Origin: Donghicola sp041224595
GTDB lineage: Bacteria > Pseudomonadota > Alphaproteobacteria > Rhodobacterales > Rhodobacteraceae
DNA: 55,133 nt
Direction of reading: 5' to 3'
Assembly (NCBI RefSeq): GCF_041224595.1
Contig: NZ_JBGFGN010000105.1
Coordinates: 1-55,133, forward strand
This document shows, in pieces, positions 15,331 through 23,667 of the stretch (within the stretch, counting starts at the first letter, position 1; each line of letters opens with the position of its first letter). The position numbers and the translations under genes are program-made. The notes beneath the pieces are model-generated. The model was given only the letters and a program-made list of their open reading frames with translations. It had not been told where the DNA came from and made no database searches.

Positions 15331-16725
15331 TCATGGTCGTGGAACAGACGGTTGTTCCGATGTGGGACCGTCGCGCTTTATTTCTGGCCCATCTTCGTGG
15401 CCTTGGAACTGCTCGGGCCTCTCTGGCGAAGGAAGATTTGCGGTAGAGCGGGTTTTCAGGAAATTTCTTATGGTCGCTTGCCCATCGAGGAGTTTTCGGC
15501 GGACGTTTTCCAAACCGGAGAGCACCTGCTGAAGCACTGAAAGAGGCTGCGCTGCAGACCTTATGCGCGCCTCAAATTCCTTGAGAAAGTCCTGCAACCC
15601 TAGGAGCTTTGGCTGCTTGGGTCGCGCGGTGCCTTTCGCTGTGTGGGCTTGGGCTTGACGTGGCGACGGCTGAGTCACTCGCGCGCTTGCAGTGCCTTCA
15701 GCAGTTTCCCCAATGACCGCATCAGTTGGTCCTGCTTCTCCATGCGTTCCAGCAATCGGGCATTCTGTGCCTTTTGCTCCTCCAACTGGGTCACCAACGG
15801 ATCCAAGGCTTGGCTGATCTGGAAGGGCAGCGCGTGTATCGCCTGAAGCACCTCTTGCTGCGCTGCTGTGTTCGTCTCCAAGTGCAAGACCAGCGGCGCG
15901 CCCAAGGCTGCGCTCTTTTGCGTCGCTGAGTTTTTGAAAGTCTCGGTCTTTGACATAGGAAAATCCTCTCTTCTCTAAATTCTTCAATGAAAATCCTCGT
16001 CCTAGCGCGGACGCGGACAAAACATGCCCGTGCAGGCCAAAGGCGAAGCCCGATAGCCTACCGGTTGTCGCGGATATATTCGGGCGCACATCGACGCCGC
16101 AGCCTTCCAGAGCATCGACAAAATCGGATGCCGTGATCGGTGTCGCGGTCAGGTTTGTAAGCAACTGCTGCAGTTGCGCCTTTGATGAGATCTCGCCTTT
16201 TTCAGCCAAAACCAATTCTCCAGATTTCGGCGCGGCGACGTGATCTGTCTTGCGATCTGGTTTGAGCAAATGGGATGGCGCGACGGGGATCAGCCCGAAG
16301 GTCGTTTCGATCTCTCGGATCAGCGCTTCACTGCGGCGGTAGTCGTGGCTGTCAGAAACGACTGTGCCGTCCAGCCTGATCCTACTGGCTGCAATATGAA
16401 TGTGGTCACCATGGCAAACGGTCAGGTAGGCCTGAAAGCCCATCCCTTTGGCCCAATGGTCGCCGATGGCTGCCCATTCCACATCGGTCAGCTCGCGATC
16501 TTCTACGGGCAAGGAAATGGACATGTGCACGGTGTTTTTCGAAAGAGAGGGGCGCAGTTTCTTGAGTGACGTAAACTGCCGCTTTGCCGAAGAGCCATCA
16601 AACCCGAGCGTGCCACCCACAATCGCAACCTTGGGCCGAGGCCGACCTTGGTTGTCTTTCGTGCCCAGAAGGTAATCGACAAGACCGCTGGCATTGGCCC
16701 CCTTGATAAGCTTACCGATGGCCAT
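15331..16725 (-). CDS. mobA: Relaxase / mobilisation nuclease
   Basis: A 464-residue relaxase that would nick oriT and lead DNA into a recipient. The N-terminal domain has a candidate nucleophile Tyr18 (GLVDYLLG) and the metal-binding histidines in VHMSISL (near 67) and HGDHIH (105-110). The domain ends near residue 260. A long Gly/Ala/Pro-rich linker (about 270-370) follows, exactly where another gene is nested in a different frame, then a helical tail. CGGAGG precedes ATG 16725. It overlaps mobC by 14 bp. No coupling protein or mating-pair genes are present in the window. Confidence 0.92.
   Translation of the reverse strand: MAIGKLIKGANASGLVDYLLGTKDNQGRPRPKVAIVGGTLGFDGSSAKRQFTSLKKLRPSLSKNTVHMSISLPVEDRELTDVEWAAIGDHWAKGMGFQAYLTVCHGDHIHIAASRIRLDGTVVSDSHDYRRSEALIREIETTFGLIPVAPSHLLKPDRKTDHVAAPKSGELVLAEKGEISSKAQLQQLLTNLTATPITASDFVDALEGCGVDVRPNISATTGRLSGFAFGLHGHVLSASALGRGFSLKNLEKRGFSYVKDRDFQKLSDAKERSLGRAAGLALGDEHSSAARGASGDTRAALPDQPSLGSVGDPVGGAKGTECPIAGTHGEAGPTDAVIGETAEGTASARVTQPSPRQAQAHTAKGTARPKQPKLLGLQDFLKEFEARIRSAAQPLSVLQQVLSGLENVRRKLLDGQATIRNFLKTRSTANLPSPERPEQFQGHEDGPEIKRDGPTSEQPSVPRP
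15675..15956 (-). CDS. Coiled-coil protein nested within mobA (MobB/MobD-like)
   Basis: A 93-residue protein wholly inside mobA in another frame. ATG 15956 has GAGAGGA eight bases upstream. The protein is a good amphipathic helix: HLETNTAAQQEVLQAIHAL, then LDPLVTQLEEQKAQNARL and LLERMEKQDQLMRSLGKLLK, a heptad-rich coiled coil. The mobA frame is low-complexity over the same bases, as if constrained by this gene. ColE1-type plasmids nest mobB and mobD in mobA in the same manner; that parallel is the basis for the name. Confidence 0.72.
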   Translation of the reverse strand: MSKTETFKNSATQKSAALGAPLVLHLETNTAAQQEVLQAIHALPFQISQALDPLVTQLEEQKAQNARLLERMEKQDQLMRSLGKLLKALQARE

Positions 16726-17074
16726 GGTCGCCTCCGATTAACCCTTCCCTGACTGTCTTCAGCGTGTGCGAAAGTCGGACAAGCACCTGAGCGAATTCTT
16801 CAGAATAGGCGAAGTGCCCTTGGTTGGCGTGGTGTGTGAGCTGATTGAGGTTGGCAGCAGTCCGCGCCAGTTCTTCCCAAGCCACCTGATTGATCTGAGG
16901 GACAGATCTCGGGACGGTTTTGCCAAGCAGGCGACTTCGTGCGTAGGCTGAAATCTTCAAACTGCCTGCCATTCCGCGAAGTCTGGAATACTCGGTTTCT
17001 GTCAGCCGAATATTCAAATGCCTGCTGCGTCTCTCAACTGCCTTTGGTCTGCCGCCCTTGTTCCTGCGTTCCAT
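16712..17074 (-). CDS. mobC: Mobilisation protein MobC
   Basis: A 120-residue relaxosome accessory protein. Basic N-terminus (MERRNKGGRPKAVERRSRHL), then a ribbon-helix-helix (NIRLTETEYSRLRGMAGSLKISAYARSRLLG), then the MobC core (QVAWEELARTAANLNQLTHHAN). MobC proteins bind oriT and help the relaxase open it. Start ATG 17074 has GAGG upstream; the longer frame to 17137 is less likely. First gene of mobC-mobA; oriT should be just upstream. Confidence 0.93.
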   Translation of the reverse strand: MERRNKGGRPKAVERRSRHLNIRLTETEYSRLRGMAGSLKISAYARSRLLGKTVPRSVPQINQVAWEELARTAANLNQLTHHANQGHFAYSEEFAQVLVRLSHTLKTVREGLIGGDHGHR

Positions 17075-17343
17075 AATTGCCTCGAATGCATGCTGGACGC
17101 AGGTGGCATCCCAAAAGGCAACGCACGACGTCCGCACTAGGCAGGTAGGATTCGAGGATTAAGAGAACGTTTACGCTTTACGTGGGTGGTGATATCTCAA
17201 GGCAAAACCAAGCTCAGATGACGAGACAAACACCCAACGGCAAGCTGACAAGAGGGAGTGCAAGCGAAGCGCGCACTCCCGTCCCGGCGTGAGCGAAGGG
17301 AATGTCGGCGAGCGTTTTTGTGTAGCAAAAACATGGCTCGCTC
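17075..17343. other. Candidate oriT region with hairpins
   Basis: Non-coding region upstream of mobC. GGGAGTGC at 17254 pairs with GCACTCCC ending at 17280. A second hairpin has GCGAG (17308-17312) and TTTTTG (17315-17320) against CAAAAA (17326-17331) and CTCGC (17337-17341). Position and structure suit an origin of transfer. No nick site of known type was recognised. Confidence 0.45.
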
Positions 17344-17365
17344 GGGGCTTTGTTGTACAAATCGG
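17344..17365 (+). repeat. Remnant of an IS5-family inverted repeat
   Basis: GGCTTTGTTGTACAAATCGG matches the start of the IS5-type inverted repeat at 23605-23624 at 18 of 20 positions. No matching transposase is adjacent, so this is a solitary end left by deletion. Confidence 0.6.
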
Positions 17366-17517
17366 AGCGTGACCGCACTTCCCCTTTCCCTAGGTTTTTG
17401 ATCCCACGTTTTGATGGTGTGAATAAGGCTTCGTGGTTCTTTGTTTTCTGTGTTCCATAACAGGCAATTCTTCGAGAGTTTTGCCCTACGGTAAAGTCGG
17501 GGCGGTTCAGCGTGACG

Positions 17518-17739
17518 ATGCAGCTCAACAAGGTTCATCCCGTCAAAAACATCGAGCGCGTTGCGGCCGAACTCGGCGAAACTGTTTAGCGGATCTTTGA
17601 TCTAGCGATCGATATGGAAACCCAAGACGGCGTCATATGGGTCTACGGCATCGGCGACGAAAGTGTCATCGCATTTACTCCGTGCGGGATCGAAAACCTG
17701 CAAGAGCGCATCGCAATGGATCAAGACCGCTCGCATTAA
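17518..17739 (+). pseudogene. Small hypothetical gene with internal amber stop
   Basis: Reading from ATG 17518 gives MQLNKVHPVKNIERVAAELG, then TAG at 17587-17589. In the same frame follow RIFDLAIDMETQDGVIWVYG and a tidy end (GIENLQERIAM) before TAA at 17737-17739. Composition is protein-like on both sides, so this is a gene of about 73 codons broken by one point mutation. The family is not named; similar small proteins occur, as I recall, on alphaproteobacterial plasmids. It abuts an IS3 fragment. Confidence 0.6.
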
Positions 17740-17741
17740 AC

Positions 17742-18486
17742 GCGCCGCGGCGTACGCAGAATGCTCACGCGGCAACTGGGCCGCGAAGGTTTCGATGTCG
17801 CGCGATGCACGGTGTCACGGCTGATGAAGAGCATGGGTATTCAGGACATTATCTGCGGCAAGCCGCATTGGACGACGATCTCGGACAAGAAGGCGCTGTG
17901 TCCCCTGGACAAGGTGAACCGCCAGTTCCGCGTGCCAGCGCCGAACATGCTGTCGGTGTCGGATTTTACATACGTCGCAACCTGGAAGGGTTTCGTCTAC
18001 GTCGCCTTCGTCATCGATGCCTATGCCCGCAAGATCGTTGGCTGGCGAGTCAGCAACTCCGCGCATGCAGGGTTCGTTCTCGATGCCTTGGAACTGGCGG
18101 TGCATGATCGCCGCCCCGGAAAGGGCATGGAGCTGGTTCACCACAGCGACAGCGGCTCGCAATACCTGTCTATTCGCTACACTGAGCGCTTGGCGGAAGC
18201 AGGTATCGAACCCTCGGTGGGCTGTGTCGGCGACAATTATGACAACGCCTTGGCCGAAACGATCAATGGCCTGTTCACGGCTGAGGTTATCCACCGCCGC
18301 GGCCAATGGCGCAGCTTGGAAGCGGTGGAATACGCGACGCTCGAATGGGTGGATTGGTTCAACAACCGCCGTCTTCTCGAACCCATTGGGAACATTCCGC
18401 CTGCCGAAGCCGAAGCAAACTTCTATGCAGCTCTGGAAACTGAACCCATGGCCACGTAACTAAACGAAATCAGCCTCCGACAAACC
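17742..18486 (+). pseudogene. IS3-family transposase (OrfB), 5'-truncated
   Basis: The C-terminal part of an IS3-group integrase-type transposase, read from 17761. Catalytic residues of the DDE core are visible: Asp in SVSDFTYVATWKGF, Asp in HHSDSGSQY and Glu in NALAETINGLF, followed by EWVDWFNNRRLLEPIG. OrfA and the first part of OrfB are missing. Two core positions look altered (S for W in front of SDF, S for R in HSDRGSQ), a sign of decay. The 3' part of the element runs to about 18486, where another IS fragment begins. Confidence 0.85.
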
Positions 18487-18752
18487 TACTGCGGTTCACA
18501 TCCTTGGACCAACGGACAAGTCGAACGGATGAACCGCACGATAATGGAGACCACCGTCAACGCTTCCACTACGACAGCCATAATCAACTGAGAACGCACC
18601 TATCGGACTTCATCGCAGCATACAACTTCGCGCGCAGGCTAAAGACCCTCAACAGGCTCACACCCTACGAGTACATCTGCAAGATCTGGACTTCAGAACA
18701 GGACACATTCATCTTGAACCCGATCCACCAAATGCCGAGACTGAACACCTAG
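18487..18752 (+). pseudogene. IS481-type transposase C-terminal fragment, frameshifted
   Basis: HPWTNGQVERMNRTI is read in one frame, then RFHYDSHNQLRTHLSDFIAA through LNPIHQMPRLNT in another. A one-base deletion near 18560 explains the switch. This is the last third of an IS481-like DDE transposase. Its stop codon region overlaps the last codons of the convergent radical SAM gene. Confidence 0.8.
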
Positions 18753-20437
18753 GCGATACGATGAGATGTTTCTGCAAAAAATACCCTAAGTTCTTGTTGA
18801 AGGTCAAAAATTAGCGGGTGATCAGGAATATCTGGAATCTCCTCAAGTGACTTAGCAAGCCCCAGAAGAATTAGACGCATTCTGGCAATGTGGTCACTGA
18901 CTATAAGGGAATCTCTGGATGAACTCATCTGCTCCTCAGCCACTTGAATTCCCATGTTAACGTACTCTTCGCGCATTTTCCAAACCGCACTCAACATAGC
19001 ATCATAAGCCTGCGCATTCATTCCAGCGGAACCATGTCGTGTAAGAGACTTTAAGACATAGTGAATGCAGCGAGTCTTTGAAACCGCCTTAAGGATCACA
19101 TCTTCAAATTCCGAAACTCCCGGATGAAAATATGTATACTCAAAGCTTAACGTATCTCGATCGAAATCTTTCTTAACCAACTTTATACCATTCTCTTCCT
19201 CATATCTTTGCACTTCAGTGAGCAGTCGAGACTCAGTTTGCAATCGCAATGAGTTAAAAATGAATGATACACCGTGCTCTAGTTCGTGGTCTCTTAAAAA
19301 TGAAAGGCTTTCATGAATTTCTTTTAAAGAAACAAAGGGATCGAATAGTATCCATCCAACATCAACTTCAAATCCAGATTTGATCAGAAGGTGAGCAACC
19401 TCCGCGGCAGTTTTTGGATCATGAGATTTTCTAAATCTTTTGAGCTGATCCACTGAACCAGACTCAATTCCTAAAAAGACCTTCCTTAACCCTGAGGCTT
19501 TTAAGGATCGTAGGGCCTTGGAGCGGGCTTCCAAAGTTTCTTCTGACATACCAGAAAAGCTCAAGGACCCTGGCAAGGCGCTCACATCAAAAGAGAAAGC
19601 CCTTTCACCAAACTCTGATATTATCGCCATCGAAAGTTCTTGTACGTCGGTCCAATCACTTTCACCCCTTCCAATGAAATCCTCATCTGCAAATGTGAAT
19701 TCTCGAATGCCAAGCGCAGCCAGTTTCTTAAGGTCCTGTAAGACGCGGCTGTGGGTGAACCGTCGATATTCCTTCTTGGTTCCCTTTATATCAAGCAAAC
19801 CACGCAAACAGAAGCTGCATGCTGCCCAAGAGCATCCACGAGAGTATTCCAAAAAAATCTGTGGGGCATTTCCAAGATAAGGGAGAATGTGTTCCCGGTG
19901 GGGTGACTTGGATAACGGTGCAATCGTCAGACGTCTTTCTGTGCGAACAATATCACCGCCGTTGAAGAAGCAAATATTATCAATGCTGCTCCATTTTTCT
20001 TTGTGTTTTTTTTTAAAAAATAATTCGACAATCGAATTTTCGCCTTCCCCTACAACGACTACACCTTGTGGATCTATATCAGAAAGAATATCTTTCCAAC
20101 AGTAAGTCGCGGTAGCACCACCGTATACTCTTAGTGCATTGGGGTAGGTTTCTAACAAGATCTGCCGAACATGAGCCAGCTTACTGAACGTTCCGTAACC
20201 GGTTGACACCCCTACCAGATGGTAATCTCCTTTTGAGGAATAGCTCGAAATTTTTTCATAAACTTCACGTGCCTCTAGGCTCATATCCAGAATATCGATC
20301 AAAGCCGGGTCAACTCCGGCATGGATAAGTTCACCAGCAAGAACAGATAGTGCATGTGTTTCGCCAACTGCTGGATATTGACGGCTGAAAAGGCCCAATA
20401 AAAGTACGCGCGGCTTGATATTGTCGCGATGCATCAT
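18749..20437 (-). CDS. B12-binding domain radical SAM protein
   Basis: About 562 residues. The N-terminal cobalamin-binding-like domain (PRVLLLGLFSRQYPAVGE through VVVVGEGENSIVELFF) lacks DxHxxG. The radical SAM core starts at EYSRGCSWAACSFC, a CX4CX2C cluster motif, followed by GIREFTFADEDFIGRG and FLGIESGS. It should use S-adenosylmethionine and a 4Fe-4S cluster; the substrate is unknown. Third gene of the NUDIX-NACHT operon, 48 bp after the NACHT stop. ATG 20437 is preferred, but TTG 20449 is possible. The C-terminus runs into an IS481 remnant, so the last residues may not be original. AT-rich, clearly acquired. Confidence 0.88.
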   Translation of the reverse strand: MMHRDNIKPRVLLLGLFSRQYPAVGETHALSVLAGELIHAGVDPALIDILDMSLEAREVYEKISSYSSKGDYHLVGVSTGYGTFSKLAHVRQILLETYPNALRVYGGATATYCWKDILSDIDPQGVVVVGEGENSIVELFFKKKHKEKWSSIDNICFFNGGDIVRTERRLTIAPLSKSPHREHILPYLGNAPQIFLEYSRGCSWAACSFCLRGLLDIKGTKKEYRRFTHSRVLQDLKKLAALGIREFTFADEDFIGRGESDWTDVQELSMAIISEFGERAFSFDVSALPGSLSFSGMSEETLEARSKALRSLKASGLRKVFLGIESGSVDQLKRFRKSHDPKTAAEVAHLLIKSGFEVDVGWILFDPFVSLKEIHESLSFLRDHELEHGVSFIFNSLRLQTESRLLTEVQRYEEENGIKLVKKDFDRDTLSFEYTYFHPGVSEFEDVILKAVSKTRCIHYVLKSLTRHGSAGMNAQAYDAMLSAVWKMREEYVNMGIQVAEEQMSSSRDSLIVSDHIARMRLILLGLAKSLEEIPDIPDHPLIFDLQQELRVFFAETSHRIA

Positions 20438-20484
20438 GCAAGGCCCCAAAAATTGCTCGGATTAGAATATGGAAAAGTCATTAA

Positions 20485-22650
20485 TTATAGTGGCTCTTGC
20501 ACCTTAATTGAAGACAAAATATCGTTAATTGTCGCAGAAATAAGACCATTTCGCCCCTTGGTTGCTTCGGCTTCGTGAGAAAGACCTCTCAATATTTTCT
20601 CTTCTCGCGAAGTAAGTTTCGACCCTGCACGGCTGAAGAGAAAAGAACGAACGGTTTCAATATCCCACAACCTAAGCCTACACGCACGTGTGTCTGATTC
20701 GGAGAGACGCTTGAATGTCGCTTTGCGCGTTTTGTCCCACGTGATCCCCGTATCATCAGAAAAGGCGAACAATCTGTGACCTACATCGCCAAAGTACTGC
20801 AGTTGGATACTGCGATTGATTGCGGCCTTAAATTTGTCCGATCGAATTTCCGAAATAAAGTCTACTTCTAGCTCTTCGTTTGAAAATAAGATAGCACCCA
20901 ATGCGGCAGATCTCCTGATCTGGAAATCGACATTATCATCGTAATATATTTCTTTAAGAACTTTGGGCTCAACCATGCTGTCGGTGCGGCCGAGAAAATA
21001 CACGGATTGTTCACTGACTAAAAAATTATTCGCGTTGGACGCCTTTTTAAACACTCTTTCGAGCCTGCCAACCACGAATACCCTAACCTTGGGATCAACC
21101 TGACTCAACCAAGCGCGTATGAAGACGTTTACTTCATTTGTTGTTTCGGTTTGCAATATCTCATAAGTAAGCTCATCCGACTTAATAAATCTCTGTATAT
21201 AGGCGCGGGCGGCCAGAAAATTTCCTAGTGAATCATCCAAAAAACCTTCAATAACGTCCACTTCGCTTGGGCCACGCTTCCGCACATCCAAAATGCTAAA
21301 TGTTGCATTCTCAACTAGGCTTCGAAAAACCTCTGAGCCGCTATTAAGATCTGGAATGCTTAGTGAATGACCGAAATTTTTGAGAAGTGAATGGGCGATG
21401 CCCTCATGGGCCATTGAGACCTCTGATTTCATCACTTCCAAAGCCGCACTTTCAATTTCAGTTTGTCTTGTCAGCTCAGTGTGAACCCAAGTTTCGTAGA
21501 AGAATAAAAACAGGTCATAGATAGTAACGTGGCCATCACCAACGCGCCGATTCCGGCTCCCAGATTTTAAAGAATAAATTGCAACTTGAATGAAAAACGG
21601 CCTAGTCATAACCGAATGATAATCTGGAATGTTCTTAGCTAATTCCGTGAAGCGAGTAGTTAGTGCTTGATCAGCGATACGTACAGAAACTTTTCTGACA
21701 TACTCTACTACATCGGATTCATAAGACCATTCTTGAATTTCAAATATCTCGGATACTCGAGAATAAAGTTTGGGATCCTCAATGAGGATACGCTCAAAAA
21801 CATTTCGACGACATGATATAATGAAGCTGCAATTTTCAGATGCGGCCTCGAAGAGACGCGCCAATAATGCTCGCTGTCTTGCTGCATCGATTTCGTCTAG
21901 TCCGTCTATAATGAGGCAAACGGGACTTTCGGGAAGTGTCTTTTGCAGAGTGATCACTTTTTCAAATATCGATTCACAATTTCGCGCCATTCCGAATATG
22001 GGTACCGCATAGCCTGTTTGGTCAATAAAGGAACGGGCCATGTCGATACCAATGGTCCTAAGAAAAGTCGATTTTCCTCGCCCCTCATCAGCGATAACCA
22101 CATTTGCGCCTGAGAATTGTAGTTTGGACCGCACGTTCGGATCAATTTCCAAGGACCTTTGTTCCTTAAGTGTTTTGATCTTGAAGTCGTTTAGTGCGTT
22201 GTCTCGCATCCAACCAAAGGAACCCGCATCGTACAACGTTGGCGCAAAGGCTGGTAAAGCCGAAATTTCCGCTTCAGCTTCTGCAGAAAGCTCTGTCTCC
22301 ACGATGCTATGAGCATACTTTTCTGTTTTGTCATAAAAATGATAGGTTTCAACGCCTACAATTTTTCGTTGAGCTATATCTAGCTCCCATCCCAAGCTAC
22401 TAAGTATTCTTTGAACGTTATCGGCACCGATAAGCTCCAAACGCCCCTGCTCGCAACGCCTTAACGTAGATAGCGAAACTCCAGCTCCATTATTTTGTAA
22501 GTCGTGATGCAAAAGTTCTTGGGTGTATTTTCGAACGACCTTCCCATTATTATTAATGCCATTTTTGCGATGACCCTTTATTAAGGCGGCAACGGTTCTG
22601 CGAAATTCCAAATTGTTTTTTAAGCAATCCCAGTCACTCAATCTGCGCAT
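20485..22650 (-). CDS. HTH-NACHT NTPase (STAND family)
   Basis: A 721-residue STAND NTPase. The N-terminal Xre-like helix-turn-helix is at about 45-90 (VSLSTLRRCEQGRLELIG). The NACHT domain has Walker A ADEGRGKST (187-195), Walker B VCLIIDGLDEID (244-255) and the sensor FIISCRRN (276-283). After residue 450 come alpha-helical, HEAT-like repeats (EELEVDFISEI, FKAAINRSIQLQYFGDVG), the usual sensing part. Family knowledge: bacterial NACHT proteins recognise phage products and trigger defence. The usual effector domain is replaced by a DNA-binding domain, so effectors may be the neighbours. It lies 17 bp after the NUDIX stop. Confidence 0.9.
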   Translation of the reverse strand: MRRLSDWDCLKNNLEFRRTVAALIKGHRKNGINNNGKVVRKYTQELLHHDLQNNGAGVSLSTLRRCEQGRLELIGADNVQRILSSLGWELDIAQRKIVGVETYHFYDKTEKYAHSIVETELSAEAEAEISALPAFAPTLYDAGSFGWMRDNALNDFKIKTLKEQRSLEIDPNVRSKLQFSGANVVIADEGRGKSTFLRTIGIDMARSFIDQTGYAVPIFGMARNCESIFEKVITLQKTLPESPVCLIIDGLDEIDAARQRALLARLFEAASENCSFIISCRRNVFERILIEDPKLYSRVSEIFEIQEWSYESDVVEYVRKVSVRIADQALTTRFTELAKNIPDYHSVMTRPFFIQVAIYSLKSGSRNRRVGDGHVTIYDLFLFFYETWVHTELTRQTEIESAALEVMKSEVSMAHEGIAHSLLKNFGHSLSIPDLNSGSEVFRSLVENATFSILDVRKRGPSEVDVIEGFLDDSLGNFLAARAYIQRFIKSDELTYEILQTETTNEVNVFIRAWLSQVDPKVRVFVVGRLERVFKKASNANNFLVSEQSVYFLGRTDSMVEPKVLKEIYYDDNVDFQIRRSAALGAILFSNEELEVDFISEIRSDKFKAAINRSIQLQYFGDVGHRLFAFSDDTGITWDKTRKATFKRLSESDTRACRLRLWDIETVRSFLFSRAGSKLTSREEKILRGLSHEAEATKGRNGLISATINDILSSIKVQEPL

Positions 22651-22667
22651 CTTTACGACAGTTAACC

Positions 22668-23159
22668 TTAATTCGCAGGGTAACGCTGCAAAGAAACATT
22701 CATTTCAGATACCCAAATTTCAGATGCCGATTTGCCATCCTTATACAGGTTAATGTCCTCCCTAATTCCCGGAACTTTAATTAACTCAAGTGCCTCATCC
22801 GGGTCAACCCATCTAAATTCAGAATGCTCGGAGCTTAGAATTGGATGATCGACTTCCGTCTCGCAAATAAAAGTAATTCCAATTATCTCATTGGACGCAA
22901 CGTTTGGCCCTCTATAAAAATGCCAAACTCGAAGCACACTTCCAACAACTAGGTCTTCAATTCCGACTTCTTCTTTTGCCTCACGATGCAAAGCCTCTAC
23001 AATGCCTTCGTGTTCGTTTTTTCTACCGAAGAGCAATTCCCACTTTTCCTGATTGAAGTCTGAGTGAGTTGACGATCTCTTCAATACCAATATTTTCCCG
23101 ATCTTACGATTAACAATTAGCCCGCCTACGCCGAACATTACTCGTGCTATTTCTTCCAT
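22668..23159 (-). CDS. NUDIX hydrolase
   Basis: A 163-residue NUDIX hydrolase with a complete box, GRKNEHEGIVEALHREAKEE followed by VGI (about residues 45-67), which binds Mg and cleaves a nucleoside diphosphate linked to X. The substrate is not predictable. It is the first gene of the NUDIX, HTH-NACHT, radical SAM operon and shares its low GC. In this context nucleotide or modified-nucleotide hydrolysis could serve signalling or depletion in defence; that is inference. Confidence 0.93.
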   Translation of the reverse strand: MEEIARVMFGVGGLIVNRKIGKILVLKRSSTHSDFNQEKWELLFGRKNEHEGIVEALHREAKEEVGIEDLVVGSVLRVWHFYRGPNVASNEIIGITFICETEVDHPILSSEHSEFRWVDPDEALELIKVPGIREDINLYKDGKSASEIWVSEMNVSLQRYPAN

Positions 23160-23604
23160 TTTCCACCTAATAATTTTCTTTTATGGTCGCAAAACAGCTT
23201 TCTGAAATCAACGCCGTCCTGGGTAAACTAGGCGTGGCTCCCACTGTCCTGCTGGTTAATAAGGGCCTATTGCATGTCGCCGGAGCTGACATTTACTTGT
23301 CTACCTTACTATCTTGAAAATGTTGACGATAATAAGGCAAGCGATGCAGTAATGGAATGGGTTAAGGTGTGAAATTCCATAGTTGACAATAACATAGCTC
23401 AACTCACCGATTGCAAGTGCAATGTGCAGATTGTGAAACATAGTCGTGCTCCCAATTGTGTGGTCGACTCCGAAATACCTCCAATGCTGTGTTCACTGTT
23501 GGTCAGTGATTGACCTGAATGTGCGCACCAGTTTTCGTCGGCGCTGACTACTCTTGTCCAAGAAGACCTTTCATGGGCATCTGATTGAATCGCGGCCCAG
23601 AAGT
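23160..23604. other. AT-rich gap with gene debris upstream of the NUDIX operon
   Basis: About 445 bp. It must hold the promoter of the NUDIX operon. A short remnant frame is listed separately; nothing else is recognised. Confidence 0.5.
23183..23372 (+). pseudogene. Possible frameshifted small gene
   Basis: ATG 23183 gives MVAKQLSEINAVLGKLGVAP and continues to GADIYL, then stops. A shifted frame continues YYLENVDDNKASDAVMEWVK to TGA 23370-23372. The two halves read well together, suggesting a protein of about 63 residues broken by one indel. No family is recognised and the evidence is composition only. Confidence 0.3.
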
Positions 23605-23667
23605 GGCTCTGTTGCACAAATCGGGTAATGGATTCATCTCGTGAATCCAGCGTGGTAGCTGTGATGC

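Noticed and set aside
17197..17538. Two minus-strand frames across the candidate oriT and IS5 end
   Set aside because: They cross the hairpins and an IS inverted repeat and have no domain features; probably chance.
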